Assembly: GCA_943704415.1 (NCBI GenBank)
Contig: CALSCO010001437.1
Span: 1-20,728 of the forward strand
DNA: 20,728 nucleotides
Direction of reading: 5' to 3'
Source: Parvularia atlantis
Lineage: Eukaryota > Opisthokonta > Rotosphaerida
Made by a program: the position numbers and the translations under genes. Shown here piece after piece: positions 1 to 8,251 of the stretch; positions within the stretch are counted from its first letter, which is position 1; each line of letters begins with the position of its first letter. The notes beneath the pieces were generated by a model that made no database searches, had not been told where the DNA came from, and was given only the letters and a program-made list of their open reading frames with translations.

Positions 1-958
1 GGTGGGTGGGTGGGTGTGCGGCCGATGCACGCGCTGCACGCGCGCCGCACCCTGCGCGCTGCGCACGTCGTGCTCGAGCTTCGGGAACTCGTTGATGCCC
101 TCGTCCCACACAGGCAGGCCCATCGCCTCGGCCGCCTCGACGTACTCGGTCTGCGCAGCAGGATGAGCGCGCGTGCGTCTGATCGGATCTGCGCCGCGCC
201 GCGCACGTTGCGGAACTCGAAGAAGTTGACGCCGAGCACACGGCTCGCGCGCTGCTGGTGGTCGATATGGTCGTTGAGGCGGCTGCCGACAAACATGGGC
301 AGGCTGCGCGCAGTAGGTGAGCGCACGGCGCCGCCGGTTGCGTGCGCCGCACCCGGCCATGTCGACGTGCGGCTTGTGCAGCGCGTACAGCGCGTTGACC
401 AGCCGGTCCTCGCGGTCGCGCCGGCGCACCATCAGCTCAGCGCGGAACAGCGAGGCGCGTCTGCATCCGTACGTCACGTGCCGCCCGCGCACCAGCCACG
501 GCTGCGATCTGCGCACCGCATGACGATCCCGTTGTACTTGCGCGTGACCTCGGCGATGCGCTCGCTGTAGACCGGGCTGGCCGAGTTGTACTGTATCTCC
601 TCGGCGACGACGAGGCGCTCTACTCGCACGGCCGTGAGCGCATCGTCCGCTGCATGGCACAGGCACGCGCACCCGTGTGCTGCAGCAGCAGGTCGCGCGC
701 GCGCGTCGCCGCCGCGGCGCACTCGTCCGAGCGCTCGAGCGCGCGGTAGCTGAGCAGGACGGGCAGCAGCGCATCGGGCGCGAAGTAGCGCGCGCAGAGC
801 ACGCCGAAGACCACGTCCTGCGGCGTCGGGTCGAGCGCGAGCACCGTGCGCTGCGTCGGCCGCACGCCCAGCCGCCCCATCGCCTCGTTGAACGCGCCCG
901 GCGTGAGCGCGACGGCGCGTGCCGGTCGCGATGCGGCGGATGCGCTGCGTGCCAGCAT
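1..958 (-). CDS. unrecognised protein, probably mitochondrial, 3' end outside window
   Basis: I do not recognise this family. Exons on the minus strand are 958-673, 619-517, 460-353, 303-207 and 150-51. All four introns (49-56 nt) have GT-AG ends and matching phases, and a fifth donor lies at 50-49, so the gene continues past the left edge. The start is the ATG at 958, giving an Arg/Ser/Ala-rich N-terminus (MLARSASAASRPARAV) that looks like a mitochondrial presequence. The rest is soluble, mixed charged and hydrophobic, with stretches such as AEEIQYNSASPVYSERIAEV and LPMFVGSRLNDHIDHQQRAS. No metal or nucleotide motif is obvious. It is divergent from the isochorismatase-like gene across 83 bp. 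The consistent phases make the gene model strong; the function is unknown. A mitochondrial ribosome or assembly factor is possible but only a guess. Confidence 0.7.
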
Positions 959-1041
959 TTATCAATCGAACTGTATCGGCTTGGACAGGGGCGCGGCCAC
1001 AATTGCAGCAATTACAGCTTGAAGCACAGCGGGTTGTACAT
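959..1041. promoter_or_regulatory. bidirectional promoter region, 83 bp
   Basis: This short spacer separates two divergent start codons (958 minus, 1042 plus). It is clearly more AT-rich than the flanking exons (ATTGCAGCAATTACAGC-like). No TATA box or named factor site is evident. Its role is inferred from position only. Confidence 0.5.
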
Positions 1042-1878
1042 ATGGACATGAGGCTGCGCGCGCCGCACACCGCGCTGCTCGTGTGCGACGTGCAGGACAA
1101 GTTTGCGTCGGTGCGCGGCCGCCAGCCAGCGCGCGTGCACGATGTGTTGGGATGTGACGCGATGGCGCGCAGGTGATCTCGTTCTTCCCGAGCGTCGTCT
1201 TCGCGGGCAAGCGCCTCGTGCGCCGCGCGCGATGATGCCGCATCACTCGGCGCTGTGCTCATGCCGAGACGCGCGCAGATCGCCGGCGCTAAGGCCCTCG
1301 GCGTGCCCGTCATCGTTACCGAGCAGAACCCGGCGCGCCTCGGCAAGACCATCGCCGACTTTGATCTGGCCGGCGCCGAAGTGCACGAGAAGTCGCTCTT
1401 TTCGATGTGCGTCCCGGCCGTGCTGCAGCGGCTCGAGGCGCTCAAGACGCGCACGGTCGTGCTCTTCGGCATCGAGGCGCGCGCAAACGGCTGCGCGGCC
1501 GGCCCTAGCTGACCCGAGTGCAAGCACAGACACACGTGTGCGTGTTGCAGACGGCGATTGACCTGCGCGAGCGCAACTACACCGTTTACATTGCGGCCGA
1601 TGGGTGCTCGTCGCGCTTCAACGCGGACCGGCTCGTCGCGCTGGACGTGCGTGCGGTGCGGGCGGAGTGGACTGCGAGGCGCTGAGGCACATCGCGCGCG
1701 TGCGAGACAGACGCTGCGCCAGCTCGGTGCGATCGTGTCGACGAGCGAGTCCATCCTGTTCCAGCTGCTCGGCGACGCCAGCAGCCCCGCCTTCAAGGCC
1801 GTGTCGGCCATCGTCAAGCCGGTGCCGCCCGAGACCGGCCTGTTGCGCGCGCGCATCGAGGACGAGGCAAAGCTGTGA
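1042..1878 (+). CDS. isochorismatase-fold hydrolase (ISOC1/ISOC2-like)
   Basis: A 198-residue cysteine-hydrolase-fold protein like animal ISOC2. Family members hydrolyse small amides or vinyl ethers, but eukaryotic ISOC substrates are mostly unknown. Exons: 1042-1110, 1173-1217, 1279-1476, 1530-1646 and 1711-1878. The triad is visible: Asp16 (LLVCDVQDKF), Lys76 (HEKSLFS) and Cys108 (THVCVLQTA). The tail follows ISOC2 closely (STSESILFQLLGDA, then PVPPETGLL). The start sits directly before the first beta strand, as in the family. Intron 3 (1477-1529) has a GC donor: exon 3 must end at GGC ATC GAG to give the conserved GIETHVCV, and no GT follows until just before the acceptor. The gene ends 38 bp from the convergent enoyl-CoA hydratase. 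The family assignment is firm; the substrate is not known. Confidence 0.93.
1477..1529 (+). other. GC-AG intron (donor GCGCGC)
   Basis: Intron 3 of the isochorismatase-like gene, 53 nt. It begins GCGCGC instead of the usual GTGCGC, has a branch-like AGCTGACC near its end, and finishes in CACAG. Reading through meets an in-frame TGA at 1510-1512. Splicing restores the invariant GIE-T-HVCV junction. Confidence 0.82.
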
Positions 1879-1916
1879 CCGCAGAAACCGCAAACGTAGC
1901 AAACGTAATGTCTCGC

Positions 1917-2995
1917 TCACTCGCCGTTGAACTCAGGCCGCCGCCTCTCCGCGAACGCCGCCAGCGCCTCGGCAAAGTCCTTGGTGTCGTTGAGGCCGAT
2001 GCGCGTGCAGTGGTCAAACTCGGCGTGCTCTGCGTGCGGCACGTGAGCCTCTGCTGACCATACCGCGTCGGCGCACCCTTGCCGCTCAGCTCGCTCGCCA
2101 TGCCCAGCACGCGCTTGGCCGCGCGCACGGCCAGCGGCCCGTTCTGGCTGATGGCCGAGGCCATCGCCTGGGCGTCGGTGACGACGCTCTTCTCGGGCGT
2201 GACCCTGCCCGCCCCGCACGCGCCGTTAGCACTGCGTGCCTCACGAGTGCGACGACGCGCACTTGTTGATCAGGCCCCACCCGTGCGCCTCCTCGCTAGT
2301 GAAGCGGCGCGCCGTGAAGATGAGCTCCTTGGCGATGCCGACGGGCACGAGCCGCGGCAGGCGCACGGTGCCGCCCGCGCCCGGGTAGATCGCCAGGCTC
2401 GTCTCGGGCAGGCAGAAGACCGCGTTGTCGGCGCCGACGCGCAGGTCGCAGGCGAGCGCGACCTCTGCGCGCGCACGATCAAACTTGGTCGGACGCGCAA
2501 GCGCACACGCGCACGGCGCACGGCGCACCCACGCCCCAGCCGAAGCAGAATCCGTGCATCGCCGCGATCGTCGGCACGGGCACGGCGGCCCAGAGGTCGG
2601 TCGCGCCGCGTAGGAGCGTCTGGAAGGCCGCGCGCTCTTCGTGCGTGTGCGTCCTGCTCGCCTTGAGGTCGCGCCCGGTGCAAAACGCGCGCCCCTGCGC
2701 CTGCGTCAGCCCGGTCCGATGCACGCAGGTTGGCACTTGCGCACGTTGCCCGAGAGCACGACCGCGCGGATGTGCCGATGCGCGTCACTCGCGAGGTCGG
2801 CCGCGAGCTCGCTAAACTCGTGCGCGAGCTCGCTGTTGACCGCGTTGAGCGCGTCGGGCCGGTTGAGCGCGACCATGAGCACCGAGCCGACCGTGCGCAG
2901 CTCGAGCGCGGCGTACGCGCGCGCGGCTGCGGTCGTCTCCGCGTCAGAGGCGTCAGTCCGTCACACAAGCCGCGTGGCGCACCGAGCGCGGGCAT
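1917..2995 (-). CDS. enoyl-CoA hydratase/isomerase family (AUH-like)
   Basis: A 267-residue crotonase-fold protein. Family members hydrate enoyl-CoA in fatty-acid or branched-chain amino-acid breakdown. It most resembles AUH-type (methylglutaconyl-CoA) hydratases, but the substrate cannot be fixed. Exons (minus): 2995-2983, 2926-2745, 2694-2529, 2464-2263, 2204-2077 and 2029-1917. Crotonase hallmarks are GRAFCTGRDLK for the CoA pocket and two catalytic glutamates, Glu121 (GVEVALACD) and Glu141 (LPETSLAIYPGAGGT). They are 20 residues apart, as in rat crotonase (144/164). I chose the ATG at 2995 because a longer upstream frame would overlap the start codon of the divergent gene. Exon 1 is only 13 nt. 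No C-terminal SKL-type peroxisomal signal is present, and a mitochondrial presequence is not obvious. Confidence 0.9.
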
Positions 2996-3056
2996 TTCTG
3001 TCGCGTGGCTGAGAAGTCGATCTTCTTCGCCGCGTCGAGGTCGCGGCGCGCCTTCC
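2996..3056. promoter_or_regulatory. bidirectional promoter region, 61 bp
   Basis: Spacer between the divergent starts of the enoyl-CoA hydratase (2995, minus) and the TMEM144-like gene (3057, plus). It contains TCGATCTTCTTCG. I see no recognisable core promoter element, so the role rests on position. Confidence 0.45.
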
Positions 3057-4834
3057 ATGAGCGACGCGGGCGGCAACGACACGCTGCTCGGCTTCGCGGC
3101 CGTTGCGGCGGCCATCGTCGTGTTTGGTGCGTGCGCGATGGCGGGTTGGGGGCGGGTCGCGGGACTGGCGGCGGGGGAGCGACAAGGGGAGCGCGCGGCG
3201 CACAAGGTGCTCACACGTGGCGTGCGCGTTCGCGCTTGCGTCCAGGCTCGTGGGGCGTGCCGGTGTGTGGCGACGTGCGCGGACCGGTGCATCGCGGCGC
3301 GCGGGCTCACGTGGCGTACGCGCGCAGCTCAAGCTCAAGGCCGTGCGCGCGTCCAACGTCGACAACGCAATCTTCCAGTCGTACTCGAGCGCGACCGTGT
3401 GCCTGTGCGGCCTGGGCGTGCTGCTGTGCGCGCGCGCGCGCTCGTATGTGCTACAGCGCGTGTGTGCTGATCGCGCTGCGGCAGGTTCAACGACTTTGTC
3501 TTCAGCTGGTGGGGCGTGCCGGGCGCGTTCCTGTGGATCGTCGCGCAGACGTGCGCAATGACAGGCGTCGTGGCCATCGGCGTAGCCACGGCCATCCCGA
3601 TCATTGCCGCCGTGACCATCGTCACGAGCTTCCTCTGGGTGCCTTGCGCTCTTTGCACTGCGCCCGTGCGGACTGGACTGCCTGACGGGTGCGGCGCGCA
3701 GGGCGTGGTCGCGTTCGGCGAGGTCCCGAGCAGCCTGCCGCTGTCGCTGTTTGGCATCGTCGTCGTCTTCGTGGGCGTCATCGGCGTCAGCCAGACGCAG
3801 AGTGCGCTGCCCAACAAGCTCGCGCGCCTGCTGCGGCTCGAGCGCTGCGTTGTCGAGGCGGACGGCGACAGCGAAGGCGACCATGAGGGCCTGCAGCCCG
3901 TGCCGACGTCGGACACGCTCGAGATGGTGCGCACGTGCGACTTGCTGCTGGTCAGGCTGACCTGAGCACGGCAGCTCGACAGCGAGGACGAGCTGGCGCG
4001 GCCCAAGGCGGGCGCGAGCGCACCACCACCGCTCGCGATCCCGAGATGGCTGGGTGTGTGCGCGCGCGTGTGTGCAAATCGCGGGTCGGGTGGCTGAGCG
4101 CGGCGGGTGCAGGCCTGGTTTTGTGCGCGAGCAGCGGGCTGCTCAACGGGACGCTGATGGTGCCTGTGACGCTGTTTGGGCGCGAGATCGAGCTGGTGCG
4201 GCAGCCGGTCGAGCGCAACGGGCGCGCGGCGAGCTAACGGAGACGTGTGTGCGCGCAGATGAAGCAGGTGATGCTGCAGAACGACCCGACCGCTGTTGTG
4301 CCGGTCACGTCCGAGCTGTCGTACCTGGTGCCGTTCTCGATCGGCATCGCGATCATCGAGCCACTCTTCCTGCTCGTCTACCACGTTGCGCTGCGCCGCT
4401 GGCCGCACTACCCGCGCGTGACGATCCTGCCCGGCATCGCCTGCGGGCTGCTCTGGTGCGCGCGCGTGCAAGTGGTGCGGTGTTTTGCTGAGAGGCGACG
4501 TGTGCGCAGGTTTGCGGGCAACTGCTTTGCGATCTACGCAACGGCGTACCTCGGTGCGCGCTCGCGCGTGCGCGTGCTTTCCGGGCGTCGTGCTGACCTC
4601 GCCCGCGCAGGCAACACGGTCGGCTACCCGCTCACGCAGGTGCGCTCGTCTCGTCCATGTGACTTGCATGTCTCGCTCACGCGTGCGTGCGCGCAGACGA
4701 ATCTGCTCATCGCAGCGGTCTGGGGCGTGCTCTTCCGCGAGATCCGCGGCTTTGGCATCGTCATGCTGGCCGTCTCGGCGCTCGTGCTGCTCGGCGGTGC
4801 AGGCTTACTGGCTCTGTTTGGCAACGGCGGCTAG
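3057..4834 (+). CDS. TMEM144: TMEM144-like multi-pass membrane protein
   Basis: A predicted 377-residue protein with about ten membrane segments, of the TMEM144 family in the drug/metabolite transporter clan. The transported substrate is unknown. Exons: 3057-3126, 3246-3262, 3328-3425, 3485-3638, 3702-3926, 3975-4053, 4113-4195, 4259-4455, 4510-4553, 4611-4639 and 4697-4834. Family landmarks are FGS-x-x-VP at the exon 1/2/3 joins, WGVPGAFLWIVAQTCAMTG, an acidic central loop (EADGDSEGDHEG), and near the C-terminus WFAGNCFAIYATAYLGNTVG and YPLTQTNLLIAAVWGVLFRE. The 17-nt micro-exon 3246-3262 supplies the FGSWGVP motif. All ten introns keep phase. The stop is only 38 bp before the VMA21 start. 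Confidence is high for the family and lower for exon 2. Confidence 0.87.
3246..3262 (+). other. TMEM144: 17-nt micro-exon of the TMEM144-like gene
   Basis: The 17 nt lie between a TCCAG acceptor and a GTGTGTG donor. They join a phase-1 exon to a phase-0 exon and complete FGSWGVP, which lines up with the FGSNFVP motif of TMEM144 proteins. Without it the flanking exons are out of frame and the motif is lost. Confidence 0.68.
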
Positions 4835-4872
4835 ACACGCGTTTTGTACACGTGAATAGTCATCGCACAGCC

Positions 4873-5346
4873 ATGGCGGGAGCACCATCAACAGCAGCAT
4901 CTGCAACGGCGAGCGACGCGCCGACACACACGCCCCCGGCCCCGCCCCCGACCACGGCAGCATCCGCATCCGCGTCCGCGGGGCCAGCGGGCGCGGGCGC
5001 AGCAGCAGCGGCAGGGCAGCCGCCGCTCGCGGCCGTCGTCGGCAAGCTGCTGCTGTTCATGGCGCTGATGGCCGCGCTGCCGCTCGCGAGCTTCTACGCG
5101 ACGATCGACGCCGTGTGGGGCGGTGCGTGCGTGCGCGCGCGCCGTGTGGCTTGGCGTGTTGCTGATCGCGCGCGGGCGGATGCAGGCGACTGGTGGTACG
5201 CGACGGCGACGGCCGTGGGCGTGGGGTACGCGGTCGTGGCGGCGTATGTGCTCGTGGCGGTGCTCGAGGACCGCGCGTACCCTCTGCCGCCGCGTCGCCC
5301 GGCCGTCGTGCTGACGCGATCACCCGTGAAGCCGAAAGCGCAGTGA
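4873..5346 (+). CDS. VMA21: V-ATPase assembly factor Vma21
   Basis: A 136-residue protein with two exons (4873-5122, 5186-5346) and one 63-nt GT-AG intron. Vma21 is a small ER membrane protein that guides assembly of the V0 sector of the vacuolar proton pump and escorts it to the Golgi. The core is typical: a first membrane helix after GK (KLLLFMALMAALPLASFYAT), a luminal turn (WGGDWWYAT) and a second helix (GYAVVAAYVLVAVLED). The protein ends in KPKAQ, which fits the KxKxx ER-retrieval rule. The N-terminal 50 residues are an Ala/Pro/Thr/Ser-rich cytosolic extension, making it longer than yeast Vma21 (77 residues). It starts 38 bp after the TMEM144-like stop on the same strand. Confidence 0.9.
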   Translation: MAGAPSTAASATASDAPTHTPPAPPPTTAASASASAGPAGAGAAAAAGQPPLAAVVGKLLLFMALMAALPLASFYATIDAVWGGACVRARRVAWRVADRARADAGDWWYATATAVGVGYAVVAAYVLVAVLEDRAYPLPPRRPAVVLTRSPVKPKAQ

Positions 5347-5873
5347 GACCGTGGCTGTCTGTGACGTGCGTCTGATGCGATGCGCAGCGCGACGGTGCGC
5401 CCACAAACACCCCGGGCGCAATCTGTGAAACGGCGCCTGCCCGGCGCGCCCGTCAACGCGACAGGCGCCGTTCAGCCCATGTGCATGGCAACCGCCGTGT
5501 GGTTTCTCGAAGACCCGCTTTGGGGACGGCGGGTCGATCTCGTTTTGTTGCCCGACCCGGAACGAGGGGTTCAACTCTCGTATTTCCCACAGCGCAGCTC
5601 ACGGGGTCTCGCGCGTGCGCGGTCTGCGAGGAGGGGGGGGGGGGGGGGCGCTCGTGCTGTCGTGTGTGTGTGTGGCGCGCGCGCGTGGTCCTGCGCTTGT
5701 GCTGTGCGGCGGCAGCGGCGCCCGCTGATGAGATGGGCGGGTTGCCATGCGCCCACGTGTTTTTCGCTGCTTCGCCAACTCAACTTTTCGCCGCGCCCTT
5801 GCCGCCCCGCGCTGCCCGCGCTAAACACACGCGCCGCACTTTCCGCGCAGCACCCGCCCGCCTCGCGCCAGCC
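5347..5873 (+). other. 527-bp spacer with dense inverted repeats; possible structured ncRNA
   Basis: No convincing coding sequence was found here. The left half is full of inverted repeats: a perfect 11-bp stem (5429-5439 with 5462-5472), a CCATGTGCATGG palindrome near 5477, alternative GACCCGC/GCGGGTC and CGGGTCG/CGACCCG stems between about 5511 and 5561, and CGAG...CTCG around GGTTCAACT near 5570. Such packing is typical of a structural RNA, but I could not match it to tRNA, U snRNA, SRP, RNase P or 5S rRNA. The right half holds a run of 16 G (5633-5648), a TG-repeat, and the probable promoter of the next gene, with a CACGTG E-box at about 5753 and a pyrimidine-rich stretch. Confidence 0.4.
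5633..5648 (+). repeat. homopolymer of 16 G
   Basis: An uninterrupted G16 tract lies about 225 bp upstream of the start at 5874. It is able to form a G-quadruplex and is also a likely sequencing or length-variation hot spot. Confidence 0.9.
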
Positions 5874-6724
5874 ATGGACCGCTCCCTCGCGCGCCACCGC
5901 GGCGCGTCCTCGTCAACGTCGGCGCTGCAGCTGCCGTTCGCCGCCGGGATCCACGCACACGCCACGCACACGCCCGAGGCAGAGGCCGCCGAGGCCGCCG
6001 CGTCGCCCACGCCGCCCGTGCTGACGGCGTCGCTGAGCATGCCGCTGCTGCGGTGGGACCGCGCGGCCGGCGGGGGAGGCGGCGACGACGACGACGACGA
6101 CGAGCCGCACGACGCGCGCACCCGCGACGAGAACGACCGGGCGCAGGACGCGGAGGAGGACGACGCCTCGGTCGCGTCCGGCCCGGGCTCACCCGACCTC
6201 AGCAGCGGCACGGCCTCGCTCCTGGGCGAGCAGCGGCGACGGTGCGCGTTTTTTCCCCTCCTCGTCCTTCGCTTCGCCGTCTTGCTGACCAAGGTCCGCC
6301 GCGCAGACGCTCCGCGCCCGCCGAGTCGTTCAGCAAGACCAACGCCGACGCGCGCCTGACACCGATCGACCTGCAGCGCGGCAGCTGCAGCCCGTGCCCG
6401 CTCGCCGTGTTCCTCAAGAAGGACGCGCGCGTCTTCCGCCAGACCGCGCCCGTCAGCCCCAGCCGGGCCCTGCCCGCCATGCCCGTGCTCATCTCGGACC
6501 CGGGGATCCCCGCGCGAGCGTGCGTCGCGCCTTGCCGTGGCGTGGGGCGGGCCGCGCCTTACTCGAGCGCGCACAGCCACCCGAATCGCCGCAGCCTGCC
6601 CGCGTCTCCGGCCGAGCTCGCCCGCGTCACGCGCATGCTCTACCAGCAGCGCTTCTTCGACCCCGAAAAGCCGCACCGGCTCGCGCTGCGCAAGACCGGG
6701 AGCCTCGAGACGGTGAACGAGTGA
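5874..6724 (+). CDS. unrecognised acidic, Ser/Pro-rich protein
   Basis: I do not recognise this protein of about 242 residues. Exons: 5874-6241, 6307-6519 and 6577-6724. Intron 1 (65 nt) is clear (GTGCGC, CTGACC, GCGCAG). Intron 2 (57 nt, GTGCGT...CACAG) is a multiple of three without a stop, so it could also be retained. The N-terminal half looks disordered: Ala-rich, then GGGGG followed by six Asp, then mixed acidic residues. The C-terminal half is more conserved-looking and basic, with SPCPLAVFLKKDARVFRQ, several S/T-P sites and RMLYQQRFFDPEKPHRLAL. The start has a good context (GCCATGG). The S/T-P sites suggest a phosphorylated regulatory protein, which is inference only. The next plus-strand gene starts 286 bp downstream. 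Confidence 0.65.
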
Positions 6725-7010
6725 TGCGCGCGGGCCGGCGGGGGGAAACGAGCGCGGTGTGTGTGCGGTCGCGCCGCGCGTGAGCCCCGTCCCCACATCT
6801 GTTGTGCCCCGCTGATCGCGTTCCCGTTCCCCTCTGTGGGCCGCCTGTGTGTGAGAGCTGCGGTGCATCTCATGCCCACTTTCCCGCCAAACAGCAGGAA
6901 AAGGGGCGGCCGTTCGTCGCATCAACAAGCAATCTCCTGCCCACGCTCACCCCCTTCGGTGCCGTGTCACGCGGGCGGGCCACGCCGCCCCCCCTCGTGC
7001 CACACAGCAA
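6725..7010 (+). promoter_or_regulatory. 286-bp spacer with an E2F-type site
   Basis: Spacer between two plus-strand genes and probable promoter of the second. It contains TTTCCCGCCAAA at 6880-6891, a textbook E2F/DP binding sequence (TTTSSCGC read from either strand). The spacer is otherwise GC-rich, without a TATA box. Confidence 0.45.
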
Positions 7011-8103
7011 ATGCTATTTGCGCGCCACCCGCGGCCCACCCGCGGCCCACCTGCCGTCGCCGAGCACGCGCCCGCGACTGCGTCGACGCACGACCCGCTG
7101 CTGACGGTGCGCGGCCGCCTCCCGCACCCCCGCGCTGCGCCCCACCCTGCGCCACGCCGCCTGCGCGCCCGCGCCCTGTGGGCAAGACGAGCGCGGATGG
7201 CACGCTGATGCGAGCGGCGCAGGACGCGGATGGTGATGCCCGCACCGATGCCGCGCGACACGCCGACGTCGCCCGCCGCCCCCGGCCGCCTCACCGCCTT
7301 GCCGGCCGCCTCGCCATTGGCCTCGTCTACGACCGCTGCTGCCGTCACCGCGTCGCCCGGGGCGCGCACGGCCGCATCACCCGGGGGCATCGCCTCGGCC
7401 CCGCATCCGGCAGCCGGGGCGGCGACCGAGATCTTCCCCAGTCTTGCCGAGGAAGCGCCGCCCGCCGGTGACGCGCTCGCTGCGGGGCGCATCCGCTCGA
7501 TGCTCACGCCCCACGCGCACGCAGACGACGAGCCGGTCAAGCGCTCGCACCGATCGAGCTCGCTGCCGCACTGCTCGCCCCGCACAGACCCGGACCCGTC
7601 CCGGCGCAGCCCGCTCGGCGCGGCTGACGCGGCCGCCGTCCCGCCGGCGCTGGAGCGCGCGCGCGCGAGCACGTACGGCGGCGGCGGCCACGCACGGCTC
7701 GTGCGGTCGCGCATGGGCGTCCCTGCGACCATCGTCACGCGCACGGCGTCCTCGCCGCGGTGCGCGGCCAGCCCGCTGCGCCCGTGCACAGCCCGCTGCT
7801 GACACGCGCGCGCCCACCGTCCACAGCAGCGTGCCCGACGAACGCGCCTGCGACTCGCCCGTTTCGGCGCGCTCGCCGCTCACGCCCGGCGCGCAGCACA
7901 AGTGGGGCAGCCTCGAATCGCTCGCCATCGGCAGCTCGCCCTCGCGCTCCGTGCGCGTCCCACTCAACGAGCCCATGGCGCCGACCGACTGGGCCACGAC
8001 GTGGGACATGAGCCACGAGCGCCTCATCCTGCGCTCGCCCGTCGACGACCTCCGCCGCAAGCTCAGCAGCCCGCGTAGCCTCGACGCCATCGCCGAGCAC
8101 TGA
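7011..8103 (+). CDS. unrecognised Ser/Pro-rich protein
   Basis: I do not recognise this protein. The preferred model has exons 7011-7177, 7223-7783 and 7827-8103 (334 residues). Intron 1 is 45 nt with a GTGGGC donor and GCTGATGCG branch-like site; intron 2 is 43 nt with GTGCAC and GCTGACAC. If intron 1 is not real, translation could begin at the ATG at 7230. The protein is low in hydrophobic residues and rich in Ala, Pro, Ser and Arg, with many SP/TP sites (SPLTP, RSPVDD, SSPRS). The only well-ordered part appears near the end (DWATTWDMSHERLILRSP). It ends LSSPRSLDAIAEH, faintly like the end of the preceding gene (LRKTGSLETVNE). It is convergent with VPS71. Confidence 0.6.
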
Positions 8104-8251
8104 TCCACCGCAAGAAGCAGTACGCGCCGCCGCCGTGCGCCGCCGCAAGAAATGCCACAAGCGCCGGGGACCGTCTCCCCCGTGTCGGGCTGCTGTGCAG
8201 TCGCGCTCCCTTCCTATGTGTTCCAGTACTGGTACAGACGCCGTGCGCGGG

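Noticed and set aside
1-16. GGTGGGTGGGTGGGTG at the left edge, telomere-like
   Set aside because: Only about four irregular units, and it lies in the expected intron of a gene that continues past the edge.
474-1856. 460-codon open frame on the minus strand across two genes
   Set aside because: It runs antisense through clearly conserved isochorismatase exons and its Arg/Ala-rich product has no domain. Long stop-free frames are expected at this GC content. The same holds for other long antisense frames, such as those over the cyclin, DBR1 and Artemis-like genes.
2695-2700. First of two tandem CAG acceptors in enoyl-CoA hydratase intron 2
   Set aside because: Using it adds Ala-Gln in frame; the second CAG gives SGNGRAFCTGRDLK, closer to the family. 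The upstream site may still be used as an alternative.
2996-3058. Upstream ATG for the enoyl-CoA hydratase, adding about 21 residues (MEGAPRPRRGEED)
   Set aside because: It would overlap the start codon of the divergent TMEM144-like gene by 2 bp and leave no promoter. The internal ATG at 2995 is simpler, though not proven.
4837-4842. ACGCGT (MCB element) between TMEM144-like and VMA21 genes
   Set aside because: A single 6-mer match is expected by chance in a sequence this rich in CG, and neither gene is a typical S-phase gene.
5560-5585. tRNA gene suggested by GGTTCAACT near 5570
   Set aside because: The T-stem pairs poorly and no matching acceptor stem or A box could be placed upstream.
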